Positions 8,474 through 17,436 of a DNA stretch of 64,000 bases are shown here, one piece after another. The position numbers and the translations under genes were made by a program. The notes below the pieces were generated by a model. The model did not search any database. It saw only the letters and a program-made list of their open reading frames with translations, and had not been told where the DNA came from. The stretch lies in assembly GCF_050410775.1 (NCBI RefSeq), contig NZ_CP191229.1; one strand, given 5' to 3'. Source of the stretch: Erwinia sp050410775. GTDB lineage: Bacteria > Pseudomonadota > Gammaproteobacteria > Enterobacterales > Enterobacteriaceae. Every line of letters starts with the position of its first letter. The stretch's first letter is position 1.

Positions 8474-8803
8474 ATGTCTGCACAACCCGTAGATCTACAA
8501 ATTTTTGGCCGTTCTTTAAGAGTAAATTGTCCGCCTGAACAGCAAGATGCGCTGAACAGCGCTGCCGAAGACCTTAATCAGCGGTTGCAGGATTTAAAAG
8601 TCCGCACTAGAGTCACAAATACCGAGCAGCTGGTTTTTATCGCTGCCCTGAACGTTTGTCACGAACTGGCGCAGGAAAAAGTTAAAACGCGCGATTATGC
8701 CAGCAACATGGAACAACGCATCCGTATGCTGCAACAGACCATTGAACAGGCATTGCTTGAGCAGGGTCGCATAACGGAACGTTCAGGACCAAAGTTCGAA
8801 TAA
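8474..8803 (+). CDS. zapA: Cell division protein ZapA
   Basis: The 109-residue protein begins MSAQPVDLQIFGRSLRVNCP and ends in a long coiled coil (about residues 60-100, AQEKVKTRDYASNMEQRIRMLQQTIEQ). It stabilises FtsZ polymers at the Z-ring and bridges FtsZ to ZapB. An in-frame extension to 8405 exists, but the ATG at 8474 has an AGGA ribosome site and gives the exact family length. It is followed by 6S RNA, the conserved order zapA-ssrS-ygfA. Confidence 0.97.
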   Translation: MSAQPVDLQIFGRSLRVNCPPEQQDALNSAAEDLNQRLQDLKVRTRVTNTEQLVFIAALNVCHELAQEKVKTRDYASNMEQRIRMLQQTIEQALLEQGRITERSGPKFE

Positions 8804-8844
8804 CACCTCAACGTCATCTGTGCTACAGTGACGGTGAAGTAAAA

Positions 8845-9028
8845 AATTCTCTGAGATGTTTGCAAGCGGGCCAGTCCCCTGAGCCGATATTTCATACCAA
8901 CAGAGTGTGGCGCTCTGTAACCTGTGAGCATGCTCGGTCCGTCCGAGAAGCCTGATGGTTGCGACGGCACATTCACCTTGAACCAAGGGTTCAAGGGTTA
9001 CAGCCTGCGGCGGCATCTCGGAGATTCC
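8845..9028 (+). ncRNA. ssrS: 6S RNA
   Basis: The segment aligns along its 184-base length with enterobacterial 6S RNA. The closing stem is CTCTGAGATGTT at the 5' end and AACATCTC-like GGCATCTCGGAGATTCC at the 3' end; the conserved GCGGGCCAGTCCCCTGAGCC, GAGCATGCTCGGTCCGTCCG and CCTTGAACCAAGGGTTCAAG blocks are present. 6S RNA mimics an open promoter and sequesters sigma-70 RNA polymerase in stationary phase. It sits between zapA and ygfA as in E. coli. Exact ends are placed by analogy. Confidence 0.97.
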
Positions 9029-9168
9029 CTTCTTTACCTTTCTTTTCCATTCAGTGACCTCACCCCCAGCGGGTCGAAATTCCCTTTTTCGTATGGCAAA
9101 CTCATCTTCTTTCGCGTGTTAAAGCGGCACCTGGTGGATTTCTGCGCCATATAACGGGAGTCATCGTC

Positions 9169-9771
9169 ATGGTTCTGAACCTTCTTGACCGGCAGGATAT
9201 CCGGACTCACGTCCGCCATCTCCGTCGCGACCTGACGCCAGAGCAGCAGCGGGAAGCCGCCGCGCAGGCTGCCGGACGTGCGCTGAGCTTCGCGCCGGTA
9301 CAGCAGGCGGAAAAAATCGCGCTGTTTCTCTCCTTCGACGGCGAGCTGGACACCCGCCCGCTGATTGCCAGCCTCTGGCAGCGCGGTCAGCAGGTTTACC
9401 TGCCGGTGCTCCATCCTTTCTCTTTGGGGCAACTCCTCTTTATTCGCTACGAGGCCGACACGCCGCTGACGCCAAACCGGCTGCGCATCCCGGAGCCGCC
9501 GCTGGATATCCGCAAGCTGGCAACCTTAAGCGAGCTGGACGTGCTGATGGTGCCGCTGGTGGCTTTTGATCGCCAGGGGCAGAGGCTGGGAATGGGGGGC
9601 GGCTTCTACGATCGCACGCTGCAAAACTGGCAGCAGCACGGCTTTCTGCCGGTGGGGCTGGCGCATGACTGTCAGCAGATCGCGCAGCTGCCGGTTGCTG
9701 AGTGGGATATCCCCCTGCCGGCGTTAATTACGCCCTCAAAAATCTGGCAGTGGCCGCCGTCGGGTCGCTGA
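9169..9771 (+). CDS. ygfA: 5-formyltetrahydrofolate cyclo-ligase (YgfA/Fau)
   Basis: The 200-residue enzyme converts 5-formyl-THF to 5,10-methenyl-THF with ATP. Visible motifs are LSFDGELDTRPLI, VYLPVLHP, VPLVAFDRQGQRLGMGGGFYDRTL (the family signature) and a C-terminal AHDCQQIAQLPVAEWDIPL. The N-terminus (MVLNLLDRQDIRTHVRHLRR) is slightly longer than the version often annotated in E. coli, but conserved basic residues before DLTPEQQ support it. It is probably co-transcribed with the upstream 6S RNA. Confidence 0.95.
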   Translation: MVLNLLDRQDIRTHVRHLRRDLTPEQQREAAAQAAGRALSFAPVQQAEKIALFLSFDGELDTRPLIASLWQRGQQVYLPVLHPFSLGQLLFIRYEADTPLTPNRLRIPEPPLDIRKLATLSELDVLMVPLVAFDRQGQRLGMGGGFYDRTLQNWQQHGFLPVGLAHDCQQIAQLPVAEWDIPLPALITPSKIWQWPPSGR

Positions 9772-9801
9772 ATCAGCGCCACCGGAGTGGCCCTGATTCA
9801 G
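9768..9801. terminator. Bidirectional hairpin between ygfA and serA
   Basis: CTGAATCAG-C-GCCAC, a CGGA loop, GTGGC-C-CTGATTCAG forms a 14-bp stem with one C:C mismatch. It overlaps the ygfA stop codon and lies between two convergent genes. Neither side has a real U-tract, so intrinsic termination is uncertain. Confidence 0.5.
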
Positions 9802-9814
9802 TCGCCTGGGGTCA

Positions 9815-11050
9815 TTAATAAAGCAGGCGGGCGCGGATGGTGCCGGGGATCGCTTTCATCAGCTGTAGCGCGGTATTCGCCACATCCTGAGGCGCCTCAA
9901 TATCGATCACCACATAGCCCATATGCGGCGTGGTTTGCAGGTACTGAGCAGCAATATTGATGCCCTGACCGGCAAAGATGTTGTTGATGGCGGTCAGCAC
10001 GCCCGGCCTGTTTTCATGAATGTGCAGCAGGCGGCTCTGGTCGCCATGCATCGGCAGCGACACTTCCGGGAAGTTAACAGCGGAAAGCGTGGAGCCGTTA
10101 TCGGAGTATTTCGCCAGCTTGCCCGCCACCTCAATCCCGATATTCTCCTGCGCTTCCTGCGTGGAGCCGCCGATATGCGGCGTCAGGATCACATTGTCAA
10201 ACTCGCACAGCGGCGAATTGAAAGGATCGCTGTTGGTCGCCGGCTCTTCAGGGAAGACGTCAATCGCCGCCCCGGCCAGATGTTTGTCGGCCAGCACCTT
10301 GCAGAGCGCGGGAATGTCCACCACCGTGCCGCGGGAGGCGTTAATCAGCAGCGCGCCCGGCTTCATCTGCGCCAGCTCTTCCGCGCCCATCATATTCTGC
10401 GTGGAAGGCGTTTCCGGGACGTGGAGGCTGACCACATCGCTCATATTCAGCAGGTCAGAGAGCGCCCGCACCTGCGTGGCGTTGCCCAGCGGGAGCTTAT
10501 TTTCAATATCATAAAAATAGACGTGCATCCCCAGGCTTTCCGCCAGCACGCCCAGCTGCATACCGATGTGGCCGTAGCCAATGATGCCCAGCTTCTTGCC
10601 GCGGGCCTCATAGGAGCCGACAGCCAGCTTGTTCCAGATGCCCCGGTGCGCTTTGGCGTTGGCCGCAGGTACGCCACGCAGCATAAGCAGCAGTTCACCG
10701 ATAACCAGTTCAGCCACGGATCGGGTATTGGAGAAAGGCGCGTTAAAGACCGGAATACCGCGTTTTCCTGCCGCGTTCAGATCGACCTGATTAGTGCCGA
10801 TGCAGAAGCAGCCCACCGCAACCAGCTTTTCTGCGGCGGCAAAAATCTCTTCGGTCAGTTGGGTACGTGAGCGGATGCCGATAAAGTGGGCATCGCGGAT
10901 GGATGCTTTCAGCGCTTCGCTGTCCAGCGCGCCTTTGTGAAATTCGATATTGGTATAGCCCGACGCGCGCAGATTCTCTACCGCGCTCTGGTGTACGCCT
11001 TCCACCAGCAGGAACTTAATCTTGTCTTTCTCCAGTGATACCTTTGCCAT
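9815..11050 (-). CDS. serA: D-3-phosphoglycerate dehydrogenase SerA
   Basis: The 411-residue enzyme oxidises 3-phosphoglycerate, the first step of serine synthesis. It has the NAD fold LGIIGYGHIGMQLG (around residue 155), the 2-hydroxyacid dehydrogenase block MKPGALLINASRGTVVD, catalytic His in TPHIGGSTQEAQENI, and a C-terminal ACT domain (about 340-411, LLHIHENRPGVLTAINNIF) that binds serine for feedback inhibition. It reads convergently with ygfA. Confidence 0.97.
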   Translation of the reverse strand: MAKVSLEKDKIKFLLVEGVHQSAVENLRASGYTNIEFHKGALDSEALKASIRDAHFIGIRSRTQLTEEIFAAAEKLVAVGCFCIGTNQVDLNAAGKRGIPVFNAPFSNTRSVAELVIGELLLMLRGVPAANAKAHRGIWNKLAVGSYEARGKKLGIIGYGHIGMQLGVLAESLGMHVYFYDIENKLPLGNATQVRALSDLLNMSDVVSLHVPETPSTQNMMGAEELAQMKPGALLINASRGTVVDIPALCKVLADKHLAGAAIDVFPEEPATNSDPFNSPLCEFDNVILTPHIGGSTQEAQENIGIEVAGKLAKYSDNGSTLSAVNFPEVSLPMHGDQSRLLHIHENRPGVLTAINNIFAGQGINIAAQYLQTTPHMGYVVIDIEAPQDVANTALQLMKAIPGTIRARLLY

Positions 11051-11442
11051 TTCCCGACCCTATTTAGCTGACTTCAGAAGTGGCTAATCTTGCCTTTTAC
11101 GGACATGGTCGCCTGACCTGCGACAATCCTGAGCCAGGGACGTTATTACTGCCCCGTGGCGGCTCAGACCGGCGCATTGCTGCGGCGTCCGTTCCCGGCG
11201 ATAAGTTAGCCTTCTGTCAAAATATCAAAATTTACGGCGTCGGCAATACAAACGATTGCCCGCCCGTCAGCACGGCGGAAGCGAAGTGGGAGCTAACCTG
11301 ACACATAATCACGGCTGCAACCCTATCTCCAGCAGAATCCCCCTGAAGGCTACATTTATGTGACATAAGTCACCAAATTTCAGGGGGTGAAGAAAAGATG
11401 TTTTTTATCATAAATTAACTGACGCCAGCGGCGCGGGTCAGA
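11051..11442. other. Intergenic region between rpiA and serA
   Basis: This 392-base stretch must hold the serA promoter and the 3' untranslated region of rpiA. A TTGACA box is present on the minus strand at 11220-11215, but no well-spaced -10 accompanies it. An 87-base AT-rich stretch (11340-11430) lies just after rpiA. No gene was recognised. Confidence 0.45.
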
Positions 11443-12102
11443 TCATTTATTAATCGTCCTGACGCCCGAAGCGCTGCCTATCAGCGCCACATCCGCCCCG
11501 CGGCTGGCAAACAGACCGACGGTAACCACGCCTGCCAGCGCGTTAATCGCTTTCTCCAGCGCCACGGCATCCAGAATGCGCAGATTATGCACATCAAGGA
11601 TAATGTTGCCGTTATCTGTCACCACGTTCTGACGATATTCCGGCAGGCCGCCCAGCTTCACCAGTTCGCGGGCAACGTAGCTGCGCGCCATCGGGATCAC
11701 CTCCACGGGCAGCGGGAAACGGCCAAGCACGTCAACCTGCTTCGACTCATCGGCGATACAGATAAATGTCTCCGCGACGGCCGCAATCACCTTCTCCCGC
11801 GTCAGCGCCGCGCCGCCGCCTTTGATCATCTGCATAAAGCCGTTTATCTCATCGGCGCCATCCACGTAGACCGACAGTGAGTCGACTTCATTCAGATCAA
11901 AGACCTGAATACCCAGGCCTTTCAGCTTCTGGGTAGAGGCCTCAGAGCTGGAGACCGCGCCATCGATCTGGTGCTTAATCGAGCCCAGCGCATCGATAAA
12001 ATGAGCGGCGGTCGAGCCGGTGCCTACGCCAACGATAGTGCCCGGCTTAACGTAATCCAGCGCGGCCCAGCCCACGGCCTTTTTCAGTTCTTCCTGCGTC
12101 AT
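11443..12102 (-). CDS. rpiA: Ribose-5-phosphate isomerase A
   Basis: The 219-residue protein interconverts ribose-5-phosphate and ribulose-5-phosphate. The phosphate-binding GVGTGSTAAHFI (around residue 25), YVDGADEI (Asp residues near 81 and 84) and GGGAALTREK (Lys near 94, catalytic Glu near 103 region) match RpiA. It is divergent from argP across about 200 bases, the E. coli arrangement. Confidence 0.97.
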   Translation of the reverse strand: MTQEELKKAVGWAALDYVKPGTIVGVGTGSTAAHFIDALGSIKHQIDGAVSSSEASTQKLKGLGIQVFDLNEVDSLSVYVDGADEINGFMQMIKGGGAALTREKVIAAVAETFICIADESKQVDVLGRFPLPVEVIPMARSYVARELVKLGGLPEYRQNVVTDNGNIILDVHNLRILDAVALEKAINALAGVVTVGLFASRGADVALIGSASGVRTINK

Positions 12103-12305
12103 ATGCGTTTACAATCCCTGCTGCCATTGTGTGCGCCTAGTATAAAACAACCCCGGCGGAAAAATCCGCCCTGCCTGCGCTTTTCCTGTCACTTTGCAAA
12201 GCGGCCCACAAAGCGGCTGCCGGATAAAGTCGCCGTTGCACAGGGCAAAGTGTCAAAAATATGGCATAGTGCTCTATCCACACCTGAATGAGAGCGAAAG
12301 GAATA

Positions 12306-13202
12306 ATGAAACGCCCGGATTATCGAACGCTTCAGGCGCTGGATGCGGTGATTCGCGAACGCGGCTTTGAACGGGCCGCGCAGAAGCTTTGCATCACGCA
12401 GTCCGCCGTTTCCCAGCGCATCAAGCAGCTGGAGAATATGTTCGGGCAGCCGTTGCTGGTGCGAACCGTGCCGCCCCGCCCGACCGAACAGGGACAGAAA
12501 CTGCTGGCGCTGCTGCATCAGGTTGAACTGCTTGAAGAGGAGTGGCTCGGCGATGAGAACAGCGGCACCACCCCGCTGCTGCTCTCGCTGGCGGTCAACG
12601 CCGACAGTCTGGCGACCTGGCTGCTTCCGGCGCTAAAAACGGTGCTGACCGACTCGCCGGTACGCCTTAACCTGCAAGTTGAGGATGAAAGCCGCACTCA
12701 GGAGAGGCTGCGTCGCGGCGAAGTGGTTGGCGCGGTGAGTATTCAGCCTCAGCCGCTGCCAAGCTGCCTTGTCGATCGTCTGGGCGCGCTGGATTACCTG
12801 TTTGTCGGCTCGAAAGATTTTGCGGCCCGTTATTTCCCGAACGGCGTGACGCGTTCGGCCCTGCTGAAAGCGCCCGCGGTCGCCTTTGATCACCTTGATG
12901 ACATGCATCAGGCCTTTCTACAGCAGAACTTTGACCTCTCGCCGGGAAGCGTGCCCTGTCATATCGTCAACTCTTCAGAGGCCTTTGTGCAACTGGCCCG
13001 GCAGGGTACAACCTGCTGCATGATCCCCCATTTGCAGATTGAGCGTGAGCTGGCGGAGGGGGAGCTGATCGATCTGACGCCCGGTCTGTTCCAGCGCAGG
13101 ATGCTTTACTGGCACCGCTTTGCGCCGGAAAGCCGCCTGATGCGTAAAGTCACCGATGCCTTGCTTGCTCATGGGCACCGCGTGCTGCGCCAGAGCGAAT
13201 AG
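12306..13202 (+). CDS. argP: LysR-type regulator ArgP (IciA)
   Basis: The 298-residue protein has an N-terminal winged helix (residues 1-60, MKRPDYRTLQALDAVI, ITQSAVSQRIKQLE) and a LysR effector domain. It is nearly identical in its key blocks to E. coli ArgP, which activates argO in response to arginine and is inhibited by lysine. Start chosen at the ATG after AAAGGAAT; a start six codons upstream is open but lacks a ribosome site. The target argO is three genes downstream on the opposite strand. Confidence 0.96.
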   Translation: MKRPDYRTLQALDAVIRERGFERAAQKLCITQSAVSQRIKQLENMFGQPLLVRTVPPRPTEQGQKLLALLHQVELLEEEWLGDENSGTTPLLLSLAVNADSLATWLLPALKTVLTDSPVRLNLQVEDESRTQERLRRGEVVGAVSIQPQPLPSCLVDRLGALDYLFVGSKDFAARYFPNGVTRSALLKAPAVAFDHLDDMHQAFLQQNFDLSPGSVPCHIVNSSEAFVQLARQGTTCCMIPHLQIERELAEGELIDLTPGLFQRRMLYWHRFAPESRLMRKVTDALLAHGHRVLRQSE

Positions 13203-13206
13203 AAAA

Positions 13207-13232
13207 GGCCGCCCCGGTGAGGGACGGCCTGA
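13207..13232. terminator. Hairpin flanking repeat copy B, left copy
   Basis: GGCCGCCCC, a short loop, GGGACGGCC forms a stem directly after argP. It is repeated with one change at 13386-13411, on the far side of the 153-bp repeat. On the minus strand it is followed by TTTTCT, so it could terminate transcription from yggE. Confidence 0.6.
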
Positions 13233-13383
13233 AGTAATTAACAATGTGCCGGCTCTGGGAACAGGGCCTGCTCGTAAAGACGCAAAAAGCATCGTCCCTG
13301 ATAGCCCGGCCCGCGCCGTCCATAGCGCGGGACGCTTTACTCCCAGCCCCTGTTACCGTCGCTTTACGCTAATCAGCTGTCTG
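13231..13383 (+). repeat. 153-bp palindromic interspersed repeat, copy B
   Basis: The segment starts GAAGTAATTAACAATGTGCC and aligns gap-free with copies A and C. The outer right arm is CCCTGTTAC here, one mismatch from the CCCTGTTCC of the other copies. It lies between argP and yggE (convergent) and is bracketed by two direct copies of a 26-base hairpin. Confidence 0.85.
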
Positions 13384-13385
13384 AA

Positions 13386-13411
13386 GGCCGCCCCGGTAAG
13401 GGACGGCCTGA
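13386..13411. repeat. Hairpin flanking repeat copy B, right copy
   Basis: This is a direct copy, 25 of 26 bases, of 13207-13232, offset by 179 bases. The sequence is unrelated to the hairpins flanking copy C, so it belongs to the locus and not to the element. Confidence 0.8.
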
Positions 13412-13446
13412 TATTTATCGCCATGGGCAGCGCCTGCCCACTTCCA

Positions 13447-14172
13447 CTACTGACCGCGCTGAAGCTCAAATACCACGTCAACCTGATCGTCGAAATGAAT
13501 GCTCTGCTGCTCATAGGTCTGGGCTGCCGAGGTCATCGGCGCCGCATCGGCGGCTTTGTACATCCGCGCCATCGGCATTGGCTGATAGTTAGCCACGTGA
13601 TAGCGGATGCTGTATACCGGCCCGAGCGTCGCATTAAAGCCTTTCGCCAGCTGGCCGGCCTGACGAGTAGCATCCTCTATCGCCGCCTGACGCGCCTTGT
13701 CACGATACTGGTCTGGATGAGCTACGCCAAGCTCAACGGAGCGGATCTCATTGAGTCCTGACTTCAGCGCGCCGTCCAGCAGCTCGTTCAGCTTATCAAG
13801 CTGGCGCAGCGTGACCTGTACCTGACGTACTGCGCGATATCCTTTCAGCACGGATTTACCATCTTTCAAATAATCATATTCCGGCTGAGTCCGCAGGTTG
13901 GCTGCGTCGATATCTTTTTTCTCAATATTGTTTTTTTGCAGAAAGTCGAAGTACTGCGCAACGCGGGCGTCAGTCTGCTTTTTCGCCTCGGAAGCATCTT
14001 TTGAGGAAACGCTCACTTCAATGGAGAGCGTGGCAATATCCGGCGGGGCGTCAACGCTCGACTGACCTGAAGTGACGACGTGCGGTCCATTAGGTACCTC
14101 ACCGGCCACGGCGGTGACAGAGAGCGCAGTGGTCGACATCAATCCGGCTAAAACCAGGGCTTTTAATCTCAC
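13447..14172 (-). CDS. yggE: YggE, SIMPL-domain periplasmic protein
   Basis: The 241-residue protein has an N-terminal signal peptide (RLKALVLAGLMSTTALSVTAVAG) followed by a SIMPL (DUF541) domain: GPHVVTSGQSSVDAPPDIATLSIEV, LRTQPEYDYLKDG and YHVANYQPMPMARM. YggE is linked to oxidative stress defence. The start is a GTG at 14172 because a strong AAGGAGG lies six bases upstream; the ATG 14 codons earlier lies before that ribosome site and would spoil the signal peptide. Confidence 0.9.
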   Translation of the reverse strand: MRLKALVLAGLMSTTALSVTAVAGEVPNGPHVVTSGQSSVDAPPDIATLSIEVSVSSKDASEAKKQTDARVAQYFDFLQKNNIEKKDIDAANLRTQPEYDYLKDGKSVLKGYRAVRQVQVTLRQLDKLNELLDGALKSGLNEIRSVELGVAHPDQYRDKARQAAIEDATRQAGQLAKGFNATLGPVYSIRYHVANYQPMPMARMYKAADAAPMTSAAQTYEQQSIHFDDQVDVVFELQRGQ

Positions 14173-14265
14173 AATATTCCTCCTTGAGGGGAAATGATTC
14201 GTCGCATTCTGCATAACGCAGCAGTTTATAATGCACTAAAGATGATGTTCAGATTTTTTATTCAG

Positions 14266-14314
14266 AAAAAAGTTCGCTGCCGGGCGCGTTTTAACGCCGG
14301 AGCGGACTATTTTT
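14266..14314 (-). terminator. Probable argO terminator
   Basis: GTCCGCT-CCGG-CG pairs with CG-CCGG-AGCGAAC around an AT-rich loop; on the minus strand TTTTTT follows the stem. The other strand also has TATTTTT after it, so it may act in both directions. Confidence 0.65.
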
Positions 14315-14417
14315 ACCGCAAAAAAAGTGCACAGGCTACGTTTACAGCGCCCGTCAGCGCGCTGGAAAGGCTGGAAAGCGCAGGCGGCCTTCCCGCGCTT
14401 TCACCATCGGGCAGACG

Positions 14418-15038
14418 TTAAAACCAGGCCATGCCCTGGATAGCGAGCTTGAGGGCGATAACCCACATCACCACGCCCACCAGCGCGTTGATGATGCGCT
14501 GCGCTCTTGTCGTGCTAAGGCGGGGTGCCAGCCAGGAGGCCATCAGCGCGAGGCTGAAAAACCACAGCAGGGAAGCGATCGCGGAACCGAGCGCAAACCA
14601 GGTCCGCGCGGCGGCAGGCAGCTGGCCGCCAAGGCTGCCCAGCACCACAAACGTATCAAGATAGACATGGGGATTCAGCCAGGTGACGGCCATCATGGTG
14701 GCGATGATACGCCAGCGGCTCTGCTTCTGAATATCTGCGCGCGCGAGATCGATATTGCCGCTCAGGGCCGTACGGATAGCGCCCCAGCCATACCACAGCA
14801 GGAACGCCACCCCGCCCCAGGTCACCAGATTCAGCAGCAGAGCCGACTGGGTCAGCAGCGCGCTGCCGCCAAAGACGCCAGCGCAGATCAGCACGATATC
14901 GCTCAGCGTACAAAGCCCGGCGGTCATTAAATGATACTGGCGGCGAATGCCCTGATTCATCACAAACGCGTTTTGCGGCCCCAGCGGCAGGATCAGCGCA
15001 GCGCCCAGCGCCATCCCCTGGAAGAAAACAGACAGCAT
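14418..15038 (-). CDS. argO: Arginine exporter ArgO
   Basis: The 206-residue LysE-family membrane protein has about six transmembrane helices and the family start FFQGMALGAALILPLGPQNAFVMNQGI. LysE-type GVAFLLWYGW and MAVTWLNPHVYLDTFVVLG also match. It exports arginine and canavanine and is activated by ArgP, whose gene is nearby (known for E. coli, inferred here). ArgP would bind in the 144 bases between argO and mscS. Confidence 0.95.
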   Translation of the reverse strand: MLSVFFQGMALGAALILPLGPQNAFVMNQGIRRQYHLMTAGLCTLSDIVLICAGVFGGSALLTQSALLLNLVTWGGVAFLLWYGWGAIRTALSGNIDLARADIQKQSRWRIIATMMAVTWLNPHVYLDTFVVLGSLGGQLPAAARTWFALGSAIASLLWFFSLALMASWLAPRLSTTRAQRIINALVGVVMWVIALKLAIQGMAWF

Positions 15039-15143
15039 GAAATCAGCCTCAGGTGAATAATTTACCCTGAGTTTATCGGGACAGAGCTATTAGCAGAAAT
15101 GGAATAATCTAATACGGCATTAGCCGCTCTTATCAGGAAAGCC

Positions 15144-15170
15144 AAAAAAAGAGCGAACCGCAGTTCGCTC
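15144..15170 (-). terminator. mscS terminator
   Basis: GAGCGAAC, loop, GTTCGCTC gives a perfect 8-bp stem; on the minus strand it is followed by TTTTTTT (15150-15144). It lies 13 bases past the mscS stop. Confidence 0.9.
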
Positions 15171-15182
15171 ACCGTCAGACGA

Positions 15183-16076
15183 TTAGTCGGATTTAGTCAG
15201 GCTGGTTTCTGCCGGTGCCTGTAACGCTTCAGGCTTATTCACCTGATGCAGGTGAACATCCATCTGCGGATAAGGAATACCGATTTTATTGGCATCCAGC
15301 GTGCGCTTGAACGCTTTCATCAAATCCCAGTAGACGTCTATCAGCTCGCCTGCGTTACTCCAGCAGCGCACCACAAAATTGAGCGAAGATGGCCCCATCT
15401 CGTTCAGGCCAATCTGCACGCCCATATCCTGCAAGACGCGCGGATCGGCGTCAACCACCTCACGCAGCAGCGTGAGGACCTGATCCACATCCGCATCGTA
15501 GGAGACGCCAATGATAAATTCGTTACGGCGTACCGGCTCACGGGAGAAGTTAACAATATTCCCTGCAATGACTTTACCGTTTGGCACTACGACGGTTTTA
15601 CCGTCAGCCGTCTTCAGCGTGGTTGAAAAGAGTTGAACGTTCTGTACGGTGCCCATTACGCCGATATCAATGAATTCTCCGGCGCGGAAAGGACGGAAGG
15701 TCACCAGCAGTACCCCTGCGGCCAGGTTTGCCAGCGAATCTTTCAGCGCCAGGCCGATAGCCAGACCCGCGGCACCCAGTATGGCAATCACAGAGGCGGT
15801 TTGTACGCCTACTCTGCCCAGCGCGGCAATCAGCGTGAAGGCGATAAGCCCATAACGCACCAGCGTGGAAAGAAATCCGGCTACCGTTGCGTCCAGACGA
15901 CGCGAAATGAGCACTTTATTCAAGGTGCCAGAGATAATACGGGAAAGGATCATCCCCACCACGAGAATGACAATTGCGGCAATGATATTGACTGAGTAAC
16001 TCAGCAGCAGCGCCTGATGCTGCACCAGCCAGCTGCCAGCGCTGTTGATGCCGTCAATCACGTTCAAATCTTCCAT
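15183..16076 (-). CDS. mscS: Small-conductance mechanosensitive channel MscS
   Basis: The 297-residue channel has three N-terminal transmembrane helices, the pore-lining TM3 rich in Gly and Ala (VIAILGAAGLAIGLALKDSLANLAAG, about residues 96-121), the beta domain VVVPNGKVIAGNIVNFSREP and a C-terminal cytoplasmic cage. It opens on hypo-osmotic shock. The ATG at 16076 has an AGGAAA ribosome site; the frame is open 47 codons further upstream but that part resembles no MscS. The tail after HLHQVN is slightly longer than in E. coli. Confidence 0.96.
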   Translation of the reverse strand: MEDLNVIDGINSAGSWLVQHQALLLSYSVNIIAAIVILVVGMILSRIISGTLNKVLISRRLDATVAGFLSTLVRYGLIAFTLIAALGRVGVQTASVIAILGAAGLAIGLALKDSLANLAAGVLLVTFRPFRAGEFIDIGVMGTVQNVQLFSTTLKTADGKTVVVPNGKVIAGNIVNFSREPVRRNEFIIGVSYDADVDQVLTLLREVVDADPRVLQDMGVQIGLNEMGPSSLNFVVRCWSNAGELIDVYWDLMKAFKRTLDANKIGIPYPQMDVHLHQVNKPEALQAPAETSLTKSD

Positions 16077-16217
16077 TTGGTTTTCCTGTTGTTGTTCCCA
16101 GCGGGAAATCATCTTGTGGCCAGCCAGAACTGACGCCCAGCATGAAAGAGTAACTAAAAAAGGCGGCGCCTGCCAAATTTGCTGAGGAAGGCCTGGTTTT
16201 TCCGGGGTAAAAGCCAT

Positions 16218-16244
16218 AAAAAAAGCCCCTTTCGGGGCTTTTTT
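16218..16244 (-). terminator. fbaA terminator
   Basis: AAAAAAGCCCC, TTT, CGGGGCTTTTTT is a classic intrinsic terminator. It lies 19 bases past the fbaA stop and has T-runs on both strands. Confidence 0.93.
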
Positions 16245-16262
16245 AACGCATGCTGCTGAAAA

Positions 16263-17342
16263 TTACAGCACGTCAACCGCGTTCAGTTCTTTGAACGCCT
16301 GCTCAAGACGAACGATCATTGAGGTCTGGGCTGAGCGCAGCCAGACGCGCGGATCGTAATATTTCTTGTTCGGCTTATCAGCGCCTTCCGGGTTACCCAG
16401 CTGGGCCTGCAGATAGCCTTCGTTCTTTTTGTAGTACTGCAGGATACCGTCCCAGGTTGCCCACTGGGTATCGGTATCGATGTTCATTTTGATCACGCCG
16501 TAGCCGATTGATTCTTCAATCTCAGCCGCTGATGAACCGGAACCGCCGTGGAAAACGAAATCCAGAGAGTTATGCGGCAGGTTGTGTTTCTTGCTCACAT
16601 AGTCCTGAGAATCACGCAGGATGGTTGGGGTCAGCTTAACGTTGCCTGGCTTGTACACGCCGTGCACGTTACCGAAAGAAGCTGCGATGGTGAAGCGCGG
16701 GCTGATTTCGTTCAGTTTGGTGTAAGCGTAATCAACGTCTTCCGGCTGCGTGTAGAGAGCAGAAGCGTCCATGTGGCTGTTATCCACGCCATCTTCTTCA
16801 CCGCCGGTGCAGCCCAGTTCGATTTCCAGCGTCATATCGATTTTGGCCATACGCGCCAGATACTTGCTGCAGATCTCGATATTTTCTTCCAGCGATTCTT
16901 CAGACAGGTCAATCATGTGTGAAGAGAACAGCGGCTTACCGGTTTTCTCAAAGTGAGCTTCACCCGCATCCAGCAGACCATCGATCCACGGCAGCAGTTT
17001 TTTGGCACAGTGGTCGGTATGTAGAATAACCGGAACGCCATAATGCTCGGCCATCTGATGGACGTGATGCGCGCCAGAAATCGCGCCCAGGATCGCCGCA
17101 GCCTGTGGCTTGTCGGACTTGATACCTTTGCCTGCGATGAACGCGGCGCCGCCGTTAGAGAACTGAATGATGACCGGCGCTTTGACCTTAGCTGCGGTTT
17201 CCAGAACGGCATTGATGGAGTCGGTCCCCACGCAGTTTACCGCTGGCAGTGCGAATTTGTTCTCTTTCGCTACCTGAAAAATTTTCTGTACGTCGTCACC
17301 GGTGACAACGCCTGGTTTTACGAAATCAAAAATTTTAGACAT
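16263..17342 (-). CDS. fbaA: Class II fructose-bisphosphate aldolase
   Basis: The 359-residue zinc enzyme splits fructose-1,6-bisphosphate in glycolysis. Visible motifs: ILHTDHCAKKLLPW (first zinc His and catalytic Asp near residue 109), LEIELGCTGGEEDGVDNS, SFGNVHGVYKPGNVKL (zinc His) and DFVFHGGSGSS (third zinc His). It is the last gene of the epd-pgk-fbaA operon, 94 bases after pgk. Confidence 0.98.
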   Translation of the reverse strand: MSKIFDFVKPGVVTGDDVQKIFQVAKENKFALPAVNCVGTDSINAVLETAAKVKAPVIIQFSNGGAAFIAGKGIKSDKPQAAAILGAISGAHHVHQMAEHYGVPVILHTDHCAKKLLPWIDGLLDAGEAHFEKTGKPLFSSHMIDLSEESLEENIEICSKYLARMAKIDMTLEIELGCTGGEEDGVDNSHMDASALYTQPEDVDYAYTKLNEISPRFTIAASFGNVHGVYKPGNVKLTPTILRDSQDYVSKKHNLPHNSLDFVFHGGSGSSAAEIEESIGYGVIKMNIDTDTQWATWDGILQYYKKNEGYLQAQLGNPEGADKPNKKYYDPRVWLRSAQTSMIVRLEQAFKELNAVDVL

Positions 17343-17436
17343 GCTTTTTGTCCTGTTTCGTCGGCCGGATTAAGAAATTCGGTGCCTGTAGATCAGGCTG
17401 AAAGTTCCGGCGGGAGGTACGCTCCCGCCGCAGAGA

